Positions 48,001-60,799 are shown, counted from the stretch's first letter. The stretch: DNA of 64,000 nt from Hymenolepis diminuta (GCA_900708905.1 CAADRB010000023.1:1395591-1459590); one strand, 5' to 3'. The notes: a model not told the origin generated them from the sequence alone. A program made the numbers and translations.

Positions 48001-50483
48001 TTCTCTCCCCTGCTATCATCTCCTTCGTGCCGTGATCGACAGTTCTCCTGAAATCGTCTTTATCTTCTCTCTTCAACATTTAATCTCATCAGAATCGGGA
48101 CCATGATTTTCTGGCGTTCGCTAGAACCTGTAAAACAAGTGAATGACACTATAAATATGTGAGCAAATGAAGAGCAGTTTGACTCAATCTAAATTATTGA
48201 TTTTGGCAGGAGGCCAATGAGCATAGCATAGGTCCGCATAGTCTAGGTTCCATCCCGAGAATTCCTATCACCCTTATCAGTTCACGTTTCTCCTAACAGG
48301 TTGACACACAATATTGACAAAAATTTCTTGGATTCTGTAATGGGTCGACCTTCAAAGGTCAATCACCTGACGAAGATCTTTATTTAAAAAAATATTCTAT
48401 GTTAAGGTAAAAATGTCGTGGAGTAAACGGCATTTCTGTCTTCTCTTTGATGATCCGAGTCTAATCCCGAAATCCAGTGAGCACCTAGATCCTAGTGGGG
48501 GAAATCAAGTTCGAAGATTACAACAGTCTTATCTAATTAAACACTAAAAATAGGAACCTGGTTTCTTATTAGTCCTTACAATATATTTTTCGGGCTAATT
48601 ACTGTAATCAATTTTGTAACTATTTACGAAAAGGGCTTATGAGCTATAATAAAAGCAGATTTGACCTTATTAATAAAAAGATGGTATAAAAATTACCATT
48701 CGAGACCTACACTCTTATCTTGATACATTCTGTATGACTCCTAAAGGTGGCAAGAAAGGGTGGAGAATAGAAAAAATGGTCCGAGCTTTCAGTTTTCTCC
48801 CTCCTAATACCTTAATCGAAATCCATACCACTGTCAGCATTCTTTGGCATATATCTCGTTATCTTCGCTGAGTCTGTGATTAGAAGAAAATCCTCCCTTG
48901 TAGATACACCCTACAAGAATATTTCACCTCTATCGCCTGTAGCTGCCGCCATACAACGTGGATAGTAGGCTGATTGTGTAAATGGGAAGGCGAGTTATTA
49001 GCAGGGCATGAATAGGGTAAGGGGATTTGAAAATAGAACAGAATGTGCAAAAATGTATGATAAGGCGATCTTTTTCTAGAGAGATACAGTGGTTAGTGGT
49101 ATACGTAAAAGAAAGCTTCTCGAAAATATTAAAGCAGATTCCTTCAAGCCTAAATTGCTGCATTTCGACAGATAAAAGCGTTATCTGCTCTTCTTTGTAT
49201 AATACCGTAACCGACCCTTAGATTCCCTACGACATTGCACTAGTTAAAAATACGACTCGAAAACAGCAAGAGTTAAAAATTCTGCAATCAAATCTCAAAC
49301 TGCAATCGCTATTATACGTTTTATAGATATTTAGGTCTTAACTAAAAGTCCTTGAAATTGGAAGAGGAATTACGGGAGAGATTAAAAAGACACCACCCTG
49401 GTATCCAAAGTTGTCTTACAAAGGTAGTGTTTATAGATACTACAAGCGCACAGCAACTACTCCAAAACATTAAATTCTAGCAGTCGAGTATGAGAATAGA
49501 TATATATTTCGCACCAAACCATTATCAATGAGATTGGGAAAGAAAGAAGAGTGTTGGCAGCAAATGAACAGACAGCATCGTATATGAGTACGAAGACAGA
49601 AAAGAAGCCTCAACGATCATTTTTTATCAAATAACTTACAAATAAGAAGTTGAAAGAGATATTTCTCATCAATTAACGCTTAAAAGAAAGGGAAGAGGTG
49701 TTATAATTAGAGTCTGATTAAAGGATTTTTAGAAATTTGAGAATCTACTGCGACAGTAAGGAGCTTAAATGAAATTTTTAAATTAGAAACGCAATTTGCA
49801 TTTGCTTACATTCTAATAAAAGGAATAGAATTATTTTATTATCGACCACTCCATGTAAATGTTTAGATTATAAGGCCTGGAAAAAGAGTGGCTGAAATGA
49901 ACTGGTTGAAGCAGATGGATAATTCAGCGATGGTGTCAAGGAGGGCGCAGAGAAACATTTGGTGACCCTATCGTGCCGCCATGTGAAGAGGCGTGAAGCC
50001 ACGTTTGTCAGTTGCATTCAAGTTCGCGAATTCTTCGGCGGAGCTTGCGTCTATTGATACCGGAGGGATAATGAAATAGACAAATTTAATTGATCTGCGA
50101 ATAAATCGATGATGCATCCGTCCATTTAGCCGAGAATTTTTTCAATCATGTCTTTGCACACGTATCAGGAATAAACTAGTACAACTCGATTTTGAGTTAA
50201 ATAATGAACAAGTGTAAACCCTGTTTCTCCAATAAACCAATGAAAATTTCGTCTATGTTGATATGTAATTCGTACCATTAGGAACGGTCCTGTTTCATGG
50301 AACAACACATGCGAAAACCAACCTGGAAGGCAAGCTGTGAACTAGGACTCTTTTCCCATCCACAGACCGTATGATTTTTATCAACAACCTGGCAAAATGA
50401 TCGTCAAATTTTGTGCTATGGTGGTCTACGGCAATACTAAATTGCTCTATTGGGTAAACACTCCCAAGATCCGAAGTCACCAT
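45096..50483 (-). pseudogene. Ankyrin-repeat gene remnant, minus-strand copy
   Basis: Ankyrin-like pieces in order on the minus strand. 50,483-50,313: possible N-terminal exon, MVTSDLGSVYPIEQF, with a CAG/GTTGGT donor. 50,050-49,968: FANLNATDKRGFTPLHMAAR, then TAG. 48,079-47,711: basic linker RIKRRKSKLKKPKK, then HGPLGHTLLHYTA. 47,467-47,192: ARILLTLLKIGIDVV. About 46,980: NQTPLHLTNGG. 46,780-46,690: DKDGCKTLMLAAEKSHTSVI, then KLL. About 46,620-46,540: EKQDKTALHQSPALSNVEAV, then KILLKAG. About 46,490: AGAFLTLSEETGKLAF. About 46,310: KGALHLMTFKGG. About 45,420: VFNG-type block. 45,340-45,096: CPLLQITPATDEVKLQLIKF. Frames shift and stops occur between several pieces, so it appears decayed. Its piece order parallels the plus-strand copy, with extra repeats in the middle. 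Confidence 0.6.
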
Positions 50484-51649
50484 CTATAACGCAGGAGATA
50501 TTATTATTGTATCCTTGGATGGACTTACTCCACCCTTACTAGCAACGGAGGTAGGACGTCCAAATGTTCTCGTGTTCGATTGTGAAATTAAAGATTTGAT
50601 CGTTTTATTGTCTTTAAGACCTAAACTTGGGTTATTTAGGTATGTCTGAGTTTTACAGTTAATTGGATGAAAATTACACTAGATGTCGAATCTTATGAAT
50701 AAAGATTTGTATTTTTAATATAATTTTGCAGTTATACATCTTAGAAATCAGTTTAAATTTGTTTAATGAAAGAATAAAGTACACAATAAAAATTGTTTAA
50801 ATTTCAAAGATTGCGTTGTGGAGACATTTTAGTTACGAAACTTATTTTGTTTATAAACAGAATTCTGTAAACTGTAATTTGTTAATTCTACTATCACCCT
50901 GACTTCCTTAAAATTGAAACTTGAAACGTACGGAAATTAAAAACATACAAAGATAAGAATTAGTTAGCTCACAAACGGCCTGCAACACCTTCATCGACAG
51001 ACTACGTAGCAAACAAATTCAGCTCAGTGTCTTTTGACAATAAAATATTAAAAGTGGATGGAGTTTTTGTTAACTGCTATTATTCATTTAGCTCAATTAA
51101 TATTATAATCTCAACGAAGTGAATGTTAGGAAACCGAATCAAATATTTTCAATGAGTGAGGCTTACAAGCCTAATACATCTTGTCCAGGATAGTTAATTA
51201 TTGGATTTCTACGCTCTCACCTAAAGAATGAGGTCCAGAATTGAAGCAGTTGCTGGCAGACAGCAGGCAGCCAATCATTTACTACATATCTAAATCCATA
51301 CAGACAATTGTATTTCGTTGTTAAGTTGCAGGTTTCCTCCCTTTCTGCTAGCGAGGCCTGAATAGTTATAGCGTTGTGAAAGAAGGGAAAAATTCATTTG
51401 GTAGCTAGTTAAATTTTTGGTTAACCGTATACAAACCCCAGGCAAAATGAATGATTACTTTTAAAATAAGAAAAAATGCTTCTTTTCTCCTCACCAATTG
51501 TAATAAGGCAGGTAACTGCAGTGCTATCTACAGGCGCCAATAGCAACGATGCAATTGGAGAGTAGCCTGCATTAGCTGCTTATACAAATAATATTTCATT
51601 TGGTGCTTGTTATTACTGTTGTCAGAACGTGTCTCTACTAATAGTTAAT
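50484..51649. other. Intergenic region before the Rho-like gene
   Basis: Divergent intergenic DNA between the minus-strand ankyrin locus and the plus-strand GTPase. No gene or clear core promoter was recognised. Confidence 0.45.
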
Positions 51650-54600
51650 ATGGAGACACGAGAATGCAAAGAGAATCATATTTTAATCGGAAAATGTGTT
51701 GTGGTTGGCGATGAAAGAGTCGGCAAGTCGTGCTTCATTTCTCGCCTTTGCGGTCAACTTTTTCGAAGTGAGTATTTTGCGACTCTGATTGATATGGCGC
51801 CAGCAAAAACTATGAAAGACGGGGCTCTTATGCTTATTGATTTCTGGGACACACCAGGTAAGTGTATCAATGTGTTATTATTATTAGTGTTGTTCAATAC
51901 TGACCCGATTTTCCTTTAATGCAATGGCAATTAAGATTTTATCCAAAAAATGAAAATTACTTGTTATGCTCTATCTTTTTATTTATTAATTCATATTGTT
52001 TTAATATGAAAAAAGTGTTTACAATAAATAACATTAATTTCCCGCCTACGTACATTACCTCATGTGCATTGGAAGAATTTCGATGACGATATGGAAATGT
52101 ACGCAATCTAAGCACGTGAGATTTAAAATGTAGAGCAGAATGTATCCATAAAAAAATATTGTTATTTTTTTAATTAATTCACCGTCAAACTTCCTCTTTT
52201 ACAATTCCTCTGGAAGTTGCAACGTTGGGGTTTTATTTTTTCTACTAGTTCTTCAGTGTTTTTTGGTTTTAACGGGATTTTCCCCATACTTGTCAATCCC
52301 TCGCAGTATATAAATGCACTTTGCCTTATTTGCCATATCACATAGCTAGGTTTCATAGAATCCCTCGCGATTTGCATTCCAAAGTCACCTGTTAACGATT
52401 GAACAGTGTGCATTAAGATAACCTTGTATTAACCTCACTCCGATAAGGTCATAAAATGTACTTCAGATAATGCACTTAAGCACTATTAAATGGGCATATT
52501 TGCGTAAGAGATACAAAATGTTACCCTTGTTCAACGTGTGCAGTTGTTTAAATTCCAGGTAAAGTGTTTTAATTTAACAAGGGGCGGCGGCAAGTGTCTT
52601 TAATTAATTGTTGATTGATCCTCGTTCATTTATTCAAAGAGTCCTAAAACAATACTTTCTGGACAAATTTTAAGCTGTCTAATAAGCATTCAAGATGAGC
52701 ACCCCTTTAGATAATTAGTCTATCAATAAATCGCTGGAGACAGTTTTTTAACGAAAAGCAAACTTAGCCGGTGCTGTAGCATATCTTAAAGATTGATTTT
52801 AACCAGCAAGATAATATTTATTGTAACTATTAAATTATTGCAGAGTAATTTTGAGTTACTACATTGATTCAATTATTATTGACAAAAAATCTAACATAGA
52901 TCTCCATTTGTCAGCTTCTATTTCAACTAGAGGGGGTTATGTAGATTGCCGTTAATCCTTCGGCAGGCAGTCAGTGAAACCTTAGAGATTGTATCAAAAT
53001 ACTGAGTCATTGTTGACGCTGACGTGTGTATTGTTAATACTGCAAGCGTCTTTCTAATTTCGACCAATATGAAGCTAAATTATTGAGGATATATTTATTT
53101 AAAAGAGTCAAATAGGATATAACACTACTTCTAGAATAATTTTTTCTCGGCAGTAATGATAGTAGGACTCAAAAAGTAAATGTGAGCATTTAGGCCAGTG
53201 CTTATGTATAATGTAATATTTTTTCCAGACAAAGTACGTATACATAATCATTTGCCTTGATCGATCAAATTCTAACACAGTTCGTTGAATGGCGTTGGTG
53301 CCGGTGGATTGTAAACGAATGTCCAGTAGAATAAAATTTCTTGCTGACCGCTCAGTAAAATACAAATAAACGTAAAATTACTATATTAATACTAAATGCT
53401 ATACGTCTTTATAGCTCGAATTTAAAATGCTATTCGAACATGAAGTGCATGACTTTCAAATACGAAGGTTTCCATTTTCTTGATCTCATTCAGTTCAAAT
53501 TCAGCTGATTGCAGACGAAAGAACACATGTAAATTGACAAAGTATAAAGGTATATATTATCATAATTGCTCACAAAAATACAAAATAGTTTGGCATTTTT
53601 AATTGCGAAGACAACTGAAAGTGGTCAGCAGAAAGTCCGATAAATGATAGAGGGAGTGACCACTTTTTAGACGTGAGCCGCTCATTTAGTAATTATTTGC
53701 AGCCAAATCCAAAAATCAATTGAAGTAAGGATTGACTGAACCCTCTCAATTATTTCAACGTATTCGAAATTACTGAGTTTGAGGAAGTACCTCACCAATT
53801 CCCTTCGCATATTTTAGACAATGCTCAAAGAACAAAATGTGTTTATTTTAGCTAGGGGAGTTAAAGTTTTGAAGGGAGTGTTGTTCCTGCTCCTTGCACT
53901 GAATTTGATGATTAATTTGTCATGAGAATCAAAGCATTTTCTCATTATGGATTAAAAATTCCTGTCTAGGCCCTTGAATTTTGAAACTCCATTATTATTG
54001 AGCTAGAGCAAAATAAAATTGATAGGACGCTAGTGAATATTGTAGTTCTCCTGATCTGTCCTTTGTGCTAAAGAGACTGACCGGTTTTCATAGCTCTCAT
54101 TCGTTGTCATTATTACCCACAGTATTTTAAAATAAAACTTTATCGATGGGATGACATATGAACATAAATAATGGCAAAATATTCCGGTAAGAGATGAAAG
54201 AGGGGATTGAATTCTGGTAACATTGAGTAGCCAATTATCTCAGATGAGGTAATTCAGTTTGAAATATCAGAATGCTTCAAATCTAATTTTGTATGACTGG
54301 GTCTTTGAAATTTTTGAGTGAGTTCCTATTTCTATTGAATAGTTAGCAATGCCACTTTGATCTTGTTTCTATCTTCATACAACCATGAGCAGGTAAATGG
54401 TGCTAGCGAAGCAATTTTAAGCATTATTAGTTCTGATCTGTTTCAAATACTTGTATTCTTGTATAGATTAAAAGATAAACCAAATTGCTTGGAATATCTT
54501 GTAGGAGCTCACCACCTCGAAAAGATACGAGTTTTGGCCTACCAGAATACACATATCTTTGCTATTTGCTTTTCGGTTGCCGATTCGGAGTCTTTTGAAC

Positions 54601-56052
54601 ATGTTCGAAGTAAATGGCTCAAGGAGGTACGCGAAAACGGCCCGGAAAATGCTGTCATCTTTCTAATTGGTCTACAAAGTGACCTAAGGGCTGATGAATC
54701 AATAAATAAGGAGCTCGTATCGAAGGGATGTGAAATGCCAACTATCGATCAGGTTCGTTTATCATGCGTTTTAATAATTCAAATTTCATTCAAACTATAT
54801 AAATGAAATATATTTTAAGTAAAATGAATTAGGTGGGATTAAAATGGGGAAAATAATTTTCTTTTGATTTAGTAATACTGGATTGGGGGTTTTGTAATCA
54901 GAACATTAAAATATCTACCGGCCTCAGTTGAAGATATATTTGGTTGTTGGAGAAGTTAACTATCACTAATATTTTTGTGGTACTATGTTAGAACATCAAA
55001 AATAATGGCAGGATAGAGCTACAAAGAGTGAGAAGAGGGCAAAAGAATTGGAATTTGGTGGGGAGTAGAAGAGGAAGAGAAGGGGAATCACAAATATTGA
55101 AGTTAGAAACTGGCAGAAGAAGCTGCAGACTGAAAGAAACTATTAATAGGAGATAGTCGGTAGAAGGTAAAGAGAAGAGAACCGGATATCTATAAATATG
55201 GCCCGAAAATGACGGTTGAAATTGTAAAAAAGATGGCGGCGAACCCCGATGTTCACTAGGGGTTAAGGGTATGAGGATTTAGAATTTTAAATGGGATTTT
55301 TTTGTGTATTACGACGGCCTGAGTCTTAATAAAAGCATACATGTGTTAGAAGCGTGGTAGAAATAGACCTTTATTAAGGCACATCCTACTGTTAAGGTAA
55401 GTAAATATGAAAGGCATGTATGAAATATTGGAATAAGGGTCAAGAAATGTAAAGGTTACTAAGGGTGAGAGGGAGCGAGTATCTTTCCTCAACGATCAAG
55501 GTGTCTGGCCACGAGCGAGTAGCATGAAGCTGAGCATATGTCCCGACCTCCTATTGTCCAACTTTCTCATAGGTTCACGCTGTGTGCAGGCGTATGGCTT
55601 CCGTTTAACTAGATATGTTGCAGGCCCTCTAATATGCGTCCTGGCTGACACATGATGATAAGATTCTGTCGGTTAATTGAGGTTCCAGTTGTTTACGGAT
55701 TATCTAAAAACGGTTATTCATGTCCAATTCATAAAAATTCAATTCCAAAATAGATTTCAGTTTAGTGTATCTATGTATATGCTTCGATAGACTGTTTTAT
55801 CGACTGTTTTGTGCTTTCTTTTAGTGTTCATCTTTGGCTGAAAGCATTGGAGCCGTTAGCTATTTTGAGTGTTCCTCCAAAACAAACGTCGGTTTTAACG
55901 CTATCCTGGATTCTATGAAGGCCACTGTTCAAAATCCCATCAAAATTATGCGTCACGCTTCTGTTTCACTTCCGAGAGATGGTCTTAAAGGAACCTTAAG
56001 CAATGTCACGAAGAACAGTCATCAAAAATCTCACCGATCATCTAGACCCTAA
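51650..56052 (+). CDS. Atypical Rho-family small GTPase
   Basis: Three exons: 51650-51857, 54505-54752, 55825-56052. They total 684 nt (227 aa) and the phases agree. P-loop GDERVGKS spans residues 20-27 (Rho: GDGAVGKT). Switch I region is EYFATLIDM. WDTPGAHHLEKIRVLAY (66-82) corresponds to Rho WDTAGQE.YDRLRPLSY. Then FAICFSVADSESFEHVRSKW, a GLQSDLR block (125-131, the Rho G.K/Q.DLR site), a Rho-type insert helix (NKELVSKGCEMPTIDQ) and ECSSKTN (G5, 167-173). The insert and spacing place it with Rho rather than Rab or Ras. The catalytic Gln61 equivalent is Ala71 and Ala59 is Pro69, so GTP hydrolysis is probably weak, as in Rnd-type proteins. The tail (about 40 residues, ending KSHRSSRP) is basic and has no CAAX box, so prenylation is not expected unless another last exon is used. 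The subfamily is not identified. Confidence 0.87.
51858..54504 (+). other. First intron of the Rho-like gene
   Basis: Donor G/GTAAGTG and acceptor TCTTGTAG/GA. The 2.65-kb interval is AT-rich with no other gene recognised. Confidence 0.85.
54753..55824 (+). other. Second intron of the Rho-like gene
   Basis: The donor is CAG/GTTCGT and the acceptor TTTTAG/TG. The intron holds a purine-rich tract (about 55,015-55,180) and a GC-richer segment at about 55,480-55,660. The latter contains an AATAAA-bearing upstream part that might be a diverged terminal-repeat element, but no boundaries could be found. Confidence 0.75.
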
Positions 56053-56455
56053 AAAAACTTCAGGAAGCTTTCCTAAATCAAATTTCTCTTATACCATTGT
56101 AATATTTTTACGGGGATCCATTAACGAGTTGAGTCAAAATAAAAGGGTTATAAGTTGCTACCAAATATTTCCAGAAATTTCCTTCTACCCAATTTTATCA
56201 GATTTTATGTTTGAACAGTGAAGACGTTAACCGTTCCAGATAGAAAATACTCATTTTTAATTATTGCCTAGAATGTTTTTGCTTATTTATTCAGAACAAG
56301 GCAAAGATTTACTTTCTGCCAAGCAGAGTATCACATGAAAATAATTTTATCATAGATCTGTTAATCATTCCAAATAGAGCTGGGTTCTTGATTCATAATG
56401 TTTTCATTTAATGAACATTTATGCTAATTTGCTCCTTTCCAATAATCGTAAACAG

Positions 56456-56599
56456 ATCTTGCGATCTACAAACCCCGATATCCCAGTTTCAGATAGGGAA
56501 AAGAGGGCGAGAACGTACACAAGTTTGACACGAACGAACTCTAATTATGAACACGAAATATACAAGCGTTTAAATCATATAAGTATAAGGAAAATATAG
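56456..56599 (+). CDS. Possible alternative 3' exon of the Rho-like gene
   Basis: After a pyrimidine-rich acceptor ending AAACAG, a 48-codon frame (47 residues plus a TAG stop) encodes a polar, basic tail (ILRSTNPDIPVSDREKRART ... SIRKI). The phase would accept a phase-0 donor in the last known exon, but the only candidate there (AAT/GTCACG) is poor. It also lacks a CAAX box. Polyadenylation signal AATAAA follows at 56,644. Confidence 0.22.
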   Translation: MLRSTNPDIPVSDREKRARTYTSLTRTNSNYEHEIYKRLNHISIRKI

Positions 56600-56649
56600 C
56601 AGGCATAAATAAGGAAATGTTATTTTGTCTAAGGCAAATATTTAATAAA

Positions 56650-59100
56650 ATATTTTTCTCACATTAAATAATATTTCCGCCTTGTTAATGATGTTAGTAT
56701 GTTGGTTTGTTCATAAAGATTATATAAACTAAATACTATTTTGATAAGCGAAAGTAAAGCTATAGCTATGAGGATATAAATCGATGAAAGTGTAAGGAGG
56801 TTTGGCCCATGAAGAAATATACGCTGTTAGTTCTGCTGCCTTCTCAAAAGGTTCTTCGAAGAGACTCGCATTGAATCCTGATGGTGAAATTCGAATATGA
56901 CACATTTTATAAGACTTTAAGCAATCAAAAATTGGGTCTCATACACAAGTGAAAGTCGCGAATATCGTTTTTTGCTGAAATGCCATTTAAGTCTTTTGAA
57001 ACGGAAATCGACATTATTAGGTACTTTAGCCACAACAGACCCGCTAAGTCAGAGACTTCTTTGGCGTCGTGCAATGCGGCCCGGACCTTGCTTTTAAGAT
57101 TTAGTCCGTGTACTGTATCATCATGTCCACAATGCGTCAGTCGGTTTATTAGCAAAATTTGCCATCAGTAGAAATGTAACTTAGAAAGTAAAATAGATAT
57201 TTACAAAGTGTTTACAATGTTCTCAGTTAACTCAACTGTTTTATTCCACAAACGCTCAGACCCCAGAGAGAGAGAAGACGGATATTTAACCAAATGGATA
57301 ATCTAGTTACCAGACATTTATTGACTGAATTTAGAAACTATTCATACATTCGTAATCGAGATTGTATTTGGCCGGAAAAGGTTAAATCAGCCATTCGCCT
57401 TCATAATCTGATGTAGCAGATTATGTTTTGTCGGAGCCAATCGACTGTGTCACCATGACCTGTCATGGTTACGACGTTGGAAGTAACTTGTCGATAACAT
57501 CAGATAGAGGTCGAATCATAAGAAGGAATTGATTTCTACTGCTAAGTCAAGAAGGTGTGGAGATTGAGCTTATTTTTATTAATAGCAAGTGTCAGCACAC
57601 GAGGAGTTGGAAAACGGCACAATAGGCAGTAATAAGGTCAGACAGTCAAGATTTGATTAATTTTTGAATTTATTGAGATGTAATTTCATCAAGAGTGTTA
57701 TATATGACCGGCATTCCAAAATGCAAGTCATCGTCCGTTTTCTTGCTTCGTAGTTGATTTCCAATTTTTCCTTCTACAGTCAAGAAAAGTGAGACTAGCA
57801 TAGATAGATTTTAACATGGCGGAACTCACTGGATTTCACTCATCTTGGACTGCAGTTGCAATACGCCAATGGTGAATACAAATTACCTTCAGGTATAATT
57901 TTTTAATCGAGTCATTTTTTAACGCACAGTGCGTAATGTACACTATTATATGTAATAACTGGTTCACCTTGGGCGAACACTAACTGGCTCTGTTATACTT
58001 TTAAAAAAACACCTTAACTAGCTGAGAAAATATAAAGTAAGAAAGTCATTAATTAAACTTGTCAATAAACGTAAATATCACAGACACGAACTCACTAAAG
58101 AGCCTTGGAAATAAATCTAGAAAATCGAACTTGGAAACATAAGAATACATGGTAGTAAATAATTAAATAGACTCGGAATTCAAGTGAAGTACATTTTGTC
58201 CAGTAATCGTAGATCCATCAATTACTTTGGTATTCTCTATCAGATTAGTGAAGAGAGCTTGAGTCATATGCTCTTCTACATTGTAGTAATTATAAAAGCA
58301 AATGCTAATTGCGCTCAATACACTAAACCATAATTTAACGTTTTCAAGGTGATGAAACAGTGAGGTTTTTATACACTGAACTTTACGAAATAAGACTGAT
58401 CTTGTGGATTTTGGTACATCTATTACCAAGCAAGTACAACCATGTATGGGTTTGAGCGTATCAATCAATAACGCTATGGGAGCTATCTTTATAAACATGT
58501 TTTGTAGTATTCAAAAAATGGGGTTAAAAATTACATTTCAGTATTAACCAAACCCATTGATATGCGATGAACCGATATCACTCAATCAGGACGCTATCTT
58601 CAATCCTTACCAACACCATCGAATTCACTCTCACCTTTTCTACATTTAAGCGCGATGTCCAAAGAGATTCAATTGTGAATACCTAACTATCTAGCCTTCT
58701 AATCTTTAATAGTAGCATATGTTATAAATGTAAAATGTAAAAGTTCTCATTGGCTGAACCTGATGGAATAATCGAATGACTTTGATTAGATTAGTATTTC
58801 CAAAATCCTTTATAATGGATTAAAAATGTCACGACCAACTCAGATATCAGATATGTTACTGGTAATTAAGTCATTAGAACACGAAATTGAGGTTGAGGTG
58901 TATTTCCGTAAAATATGGGATGACTTGAATCAGTTCAACGATGTAGCTTTTCAGTGGCGATAACAGCGATCAAAAGTTTCGGATTTGGGGACGGAAATCA
59001 AACTGTAAAGCAATCTAGTGATCACTGTGGAAACAGAGTCCAACGGACAAGCCGTACCTCAAAATTAAACAAAACAATATAACAATTTAGAGAGGAAAAA
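56650..59100. other. No well-supported gene
   Basis: AT-rich DNA. The minus frames at 56,925-57,155 and 58,163-58,498 (111 codons) have protein-like stretches but no recognised domain or splice context. An 18-bp inverted repeat (ACCATGAC/GTCATGGT) sits at 57,462-57,479. Confidence 0.4.
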
Positions 59101-59346
59101 ATGACTAACAATAACATTAAATTCAAACCGGTATCGCGGCCGTCGCCGCTTTCCGGATCGATGAATTGGAATAATATCAAGCATAGAAGCGTCCTTAAAG
59201 TAAATATCGATGATAAATACGCTATGAAACTACTAAATGATATCTGTTCTATATATTCGCAATTAGCGATTTTACTCCATATTTCGTTTGCCGTCGCCTT
59301 AGATTTCATTAATCATAAAATTCACAAATTCATTGAAACAGTTTAG
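59101..59346 (+). CDS. Hypothetical 81-aa protein
   Basis: An intronless frame starts at an ATG in a good purine context (GAAAAAATGA) and ends with TAG. The N-terminus is basic and polar (MTNNNIKFKPVSRPSPLSGS). It is followed by a helical, partly hydrophobic segment (YAMKLLNDICSIYSQLAILL, then FAVALDFINHKIHKFIE). CpG-containing codons in the first third differ from the AT-rich surroundings. No family was recognised. The opposite strand is also open (95 codons), so chance is not excluded. Confidence 0.35.
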   Translation: MTNNNIKFKPVSRPSPLSGSMNWNNIKHRSVLKVNIDDKYAMKLLNDICSIYSQLAILLHISFAVALDFINHKIHKFIETV

Positions 59347-60585
59347 ATTATTTTTTTTGTCCACCTTTGAAAAACAGCGGGTCAGATGGCAATCTGTTTA
59401 GACTTGATCCAGAAATTGGACAAAACATCGATTGAAGCCGAAATATGTCCAATCGATAGTACATCCATTAATGTTTACGTCCTGTCCTTCATTTATACCA
59501 TGTCATCTAAATTCCACCACCAAAATTAACGCTGGAAAATTTATAAAATTTTTATTCAGATAAAGAGCAAATACTGCGATTCATTAAATATTATAGGTAA
59601 ACAATCAGAACATCGGCTTTACCTTCCAACCATGAATGGCAAATCGTATTATTTACACCAATATTCATTACTTCTGTAATTATAAAGTCGTGCAATTTAC
59701 ATCAGTTAGAGACGCATAACATTAAAGATTTAAGCTATGCATTGGGAATGTTTCATTTCCTCCTGATCGTTATGCCTTTTTTATCATCACTCCTAAAATA
59801 CCGGATATTATTTTGATAAGTTAATAAAACTCCTTGTAAGGAGGAAGGAATACTCAAGGCAAATCTATTGTTTATTGTTTTAACACGTATTGTCTTTAAA
59901 TGCTCATTAATTAATTCTTATTCTGGAGTAAGATATTATTGAGTTGGGCGTGATCGTTTGAGTTTATGAAATTGACAACCTGCTAATAACATCAATCGTC
60001 CCTTATTAATCGGAAGAATTGATAACACAAGTCCTCTTTTTTCTATCAAACTCCTATTGGTCCTAAAGTTGTTTTAAATAAGTTACCATCACATCCACAT
60101 TTTGACTCCTGTCTGTCTTTATGCCACTTTGCTCTGCCAAAACTATCCGCACTTTTACTCTGAACTCTGGTTTCTATTACAGTTAGTGTCCACGGCCTTA
60201 ATCATCTTTGATCTCTCCAATACCTGCAGCCAGGTTCCCCAGCCACCACCTGCCTCCGTTCGACATTTACAGCTCCCTTTATGCTATTTCTCACAGATGC
60301 CTTATTCACCTAGATAATCTTTCCCCGATTACTAGCTCTGCAACGGATGGCCCTCTGATCTTATCCAAATACAACCTAATCATCTTCGTAAAGAAGACTT
60401 TCCCAGACTTTAGTAGAGGGTCAGGGGCTGTACACTGATTACCTAACGAATACAAACACTGCTCTCCAATTTATTTAACAAAAGAAAAACAGCAGTATTT
60501 AAAGGAGGATGAGTGGAAGGGAGAGGAAGAGGACATTTTGGTTAGGCTAGGGTTTAATTCGGGTGTGTAGAGAAAGTCCATTACA
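59347..60585. other. No gene seen
   Basis: AT-rich, becoming pyrimidine-rich at 60,100-60,420. A 76-codon plus frame there (60,208-60,438) is Ser/Pro/Ile rich with no domain. Confidence 0.45.
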
Positions 60586-60589
60586 AAGG

Positions 60590-60790
60590 AATATATTGTC
60601 AAAAAGAGAGAAAATCTGAAGTTAGAGCGCTTAAGAGGAAGAAGAGAGGAATCCAGTCGGTCAATTAACCATCAAATCTATTGAGGTAGGAGAATTACAG
60701 GGTGATGACAGGATAATTGTAGAAGGATGATGATAAATTTGAGATTGAAATCGGATTTGGAGTGCAAAGAGGGCGTAGATGCCTACAGGA
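60590..60790. repeat. Purine-rich dispersed repeat, copy 1
   Basis: Shares GAGGTAGGAGAATTA, a TAATT..AG.AGG..GA block, ATAAATTT.AGATTG.AAT and GGATT..GAGTGCAAA..G ... GTAGATGC in the same order and orientation with 63,295-63,500. Limits are approximate. Translated on the minus strand, both copies contain similar IYSPTS-type stretches, which may only reflect the nucleotide similarity. Confidence 0.6.
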
Positions 60791-60799
60791 AAAGATGGA

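Noticed and set aside
55300..55660. Possible LTR or TRIM-like element in the Rho-like intron
   Set aside because: AATAAA and a GC-richer segment are present, but no paired terminal repeats, primer site or target duplication could be found.
56925..57155. Minus frame with a helical-looking stretch (LKSKVRAALHDAKEVSDLAG)
   Set aside because: Protein-like but short, with no splice partner or homology that I could recognise.
58163..58498. 111-codon minus-strand frame with an ATG
   Set aside because: No family resemblance or neighbouring splice signals; kept only as a remark.
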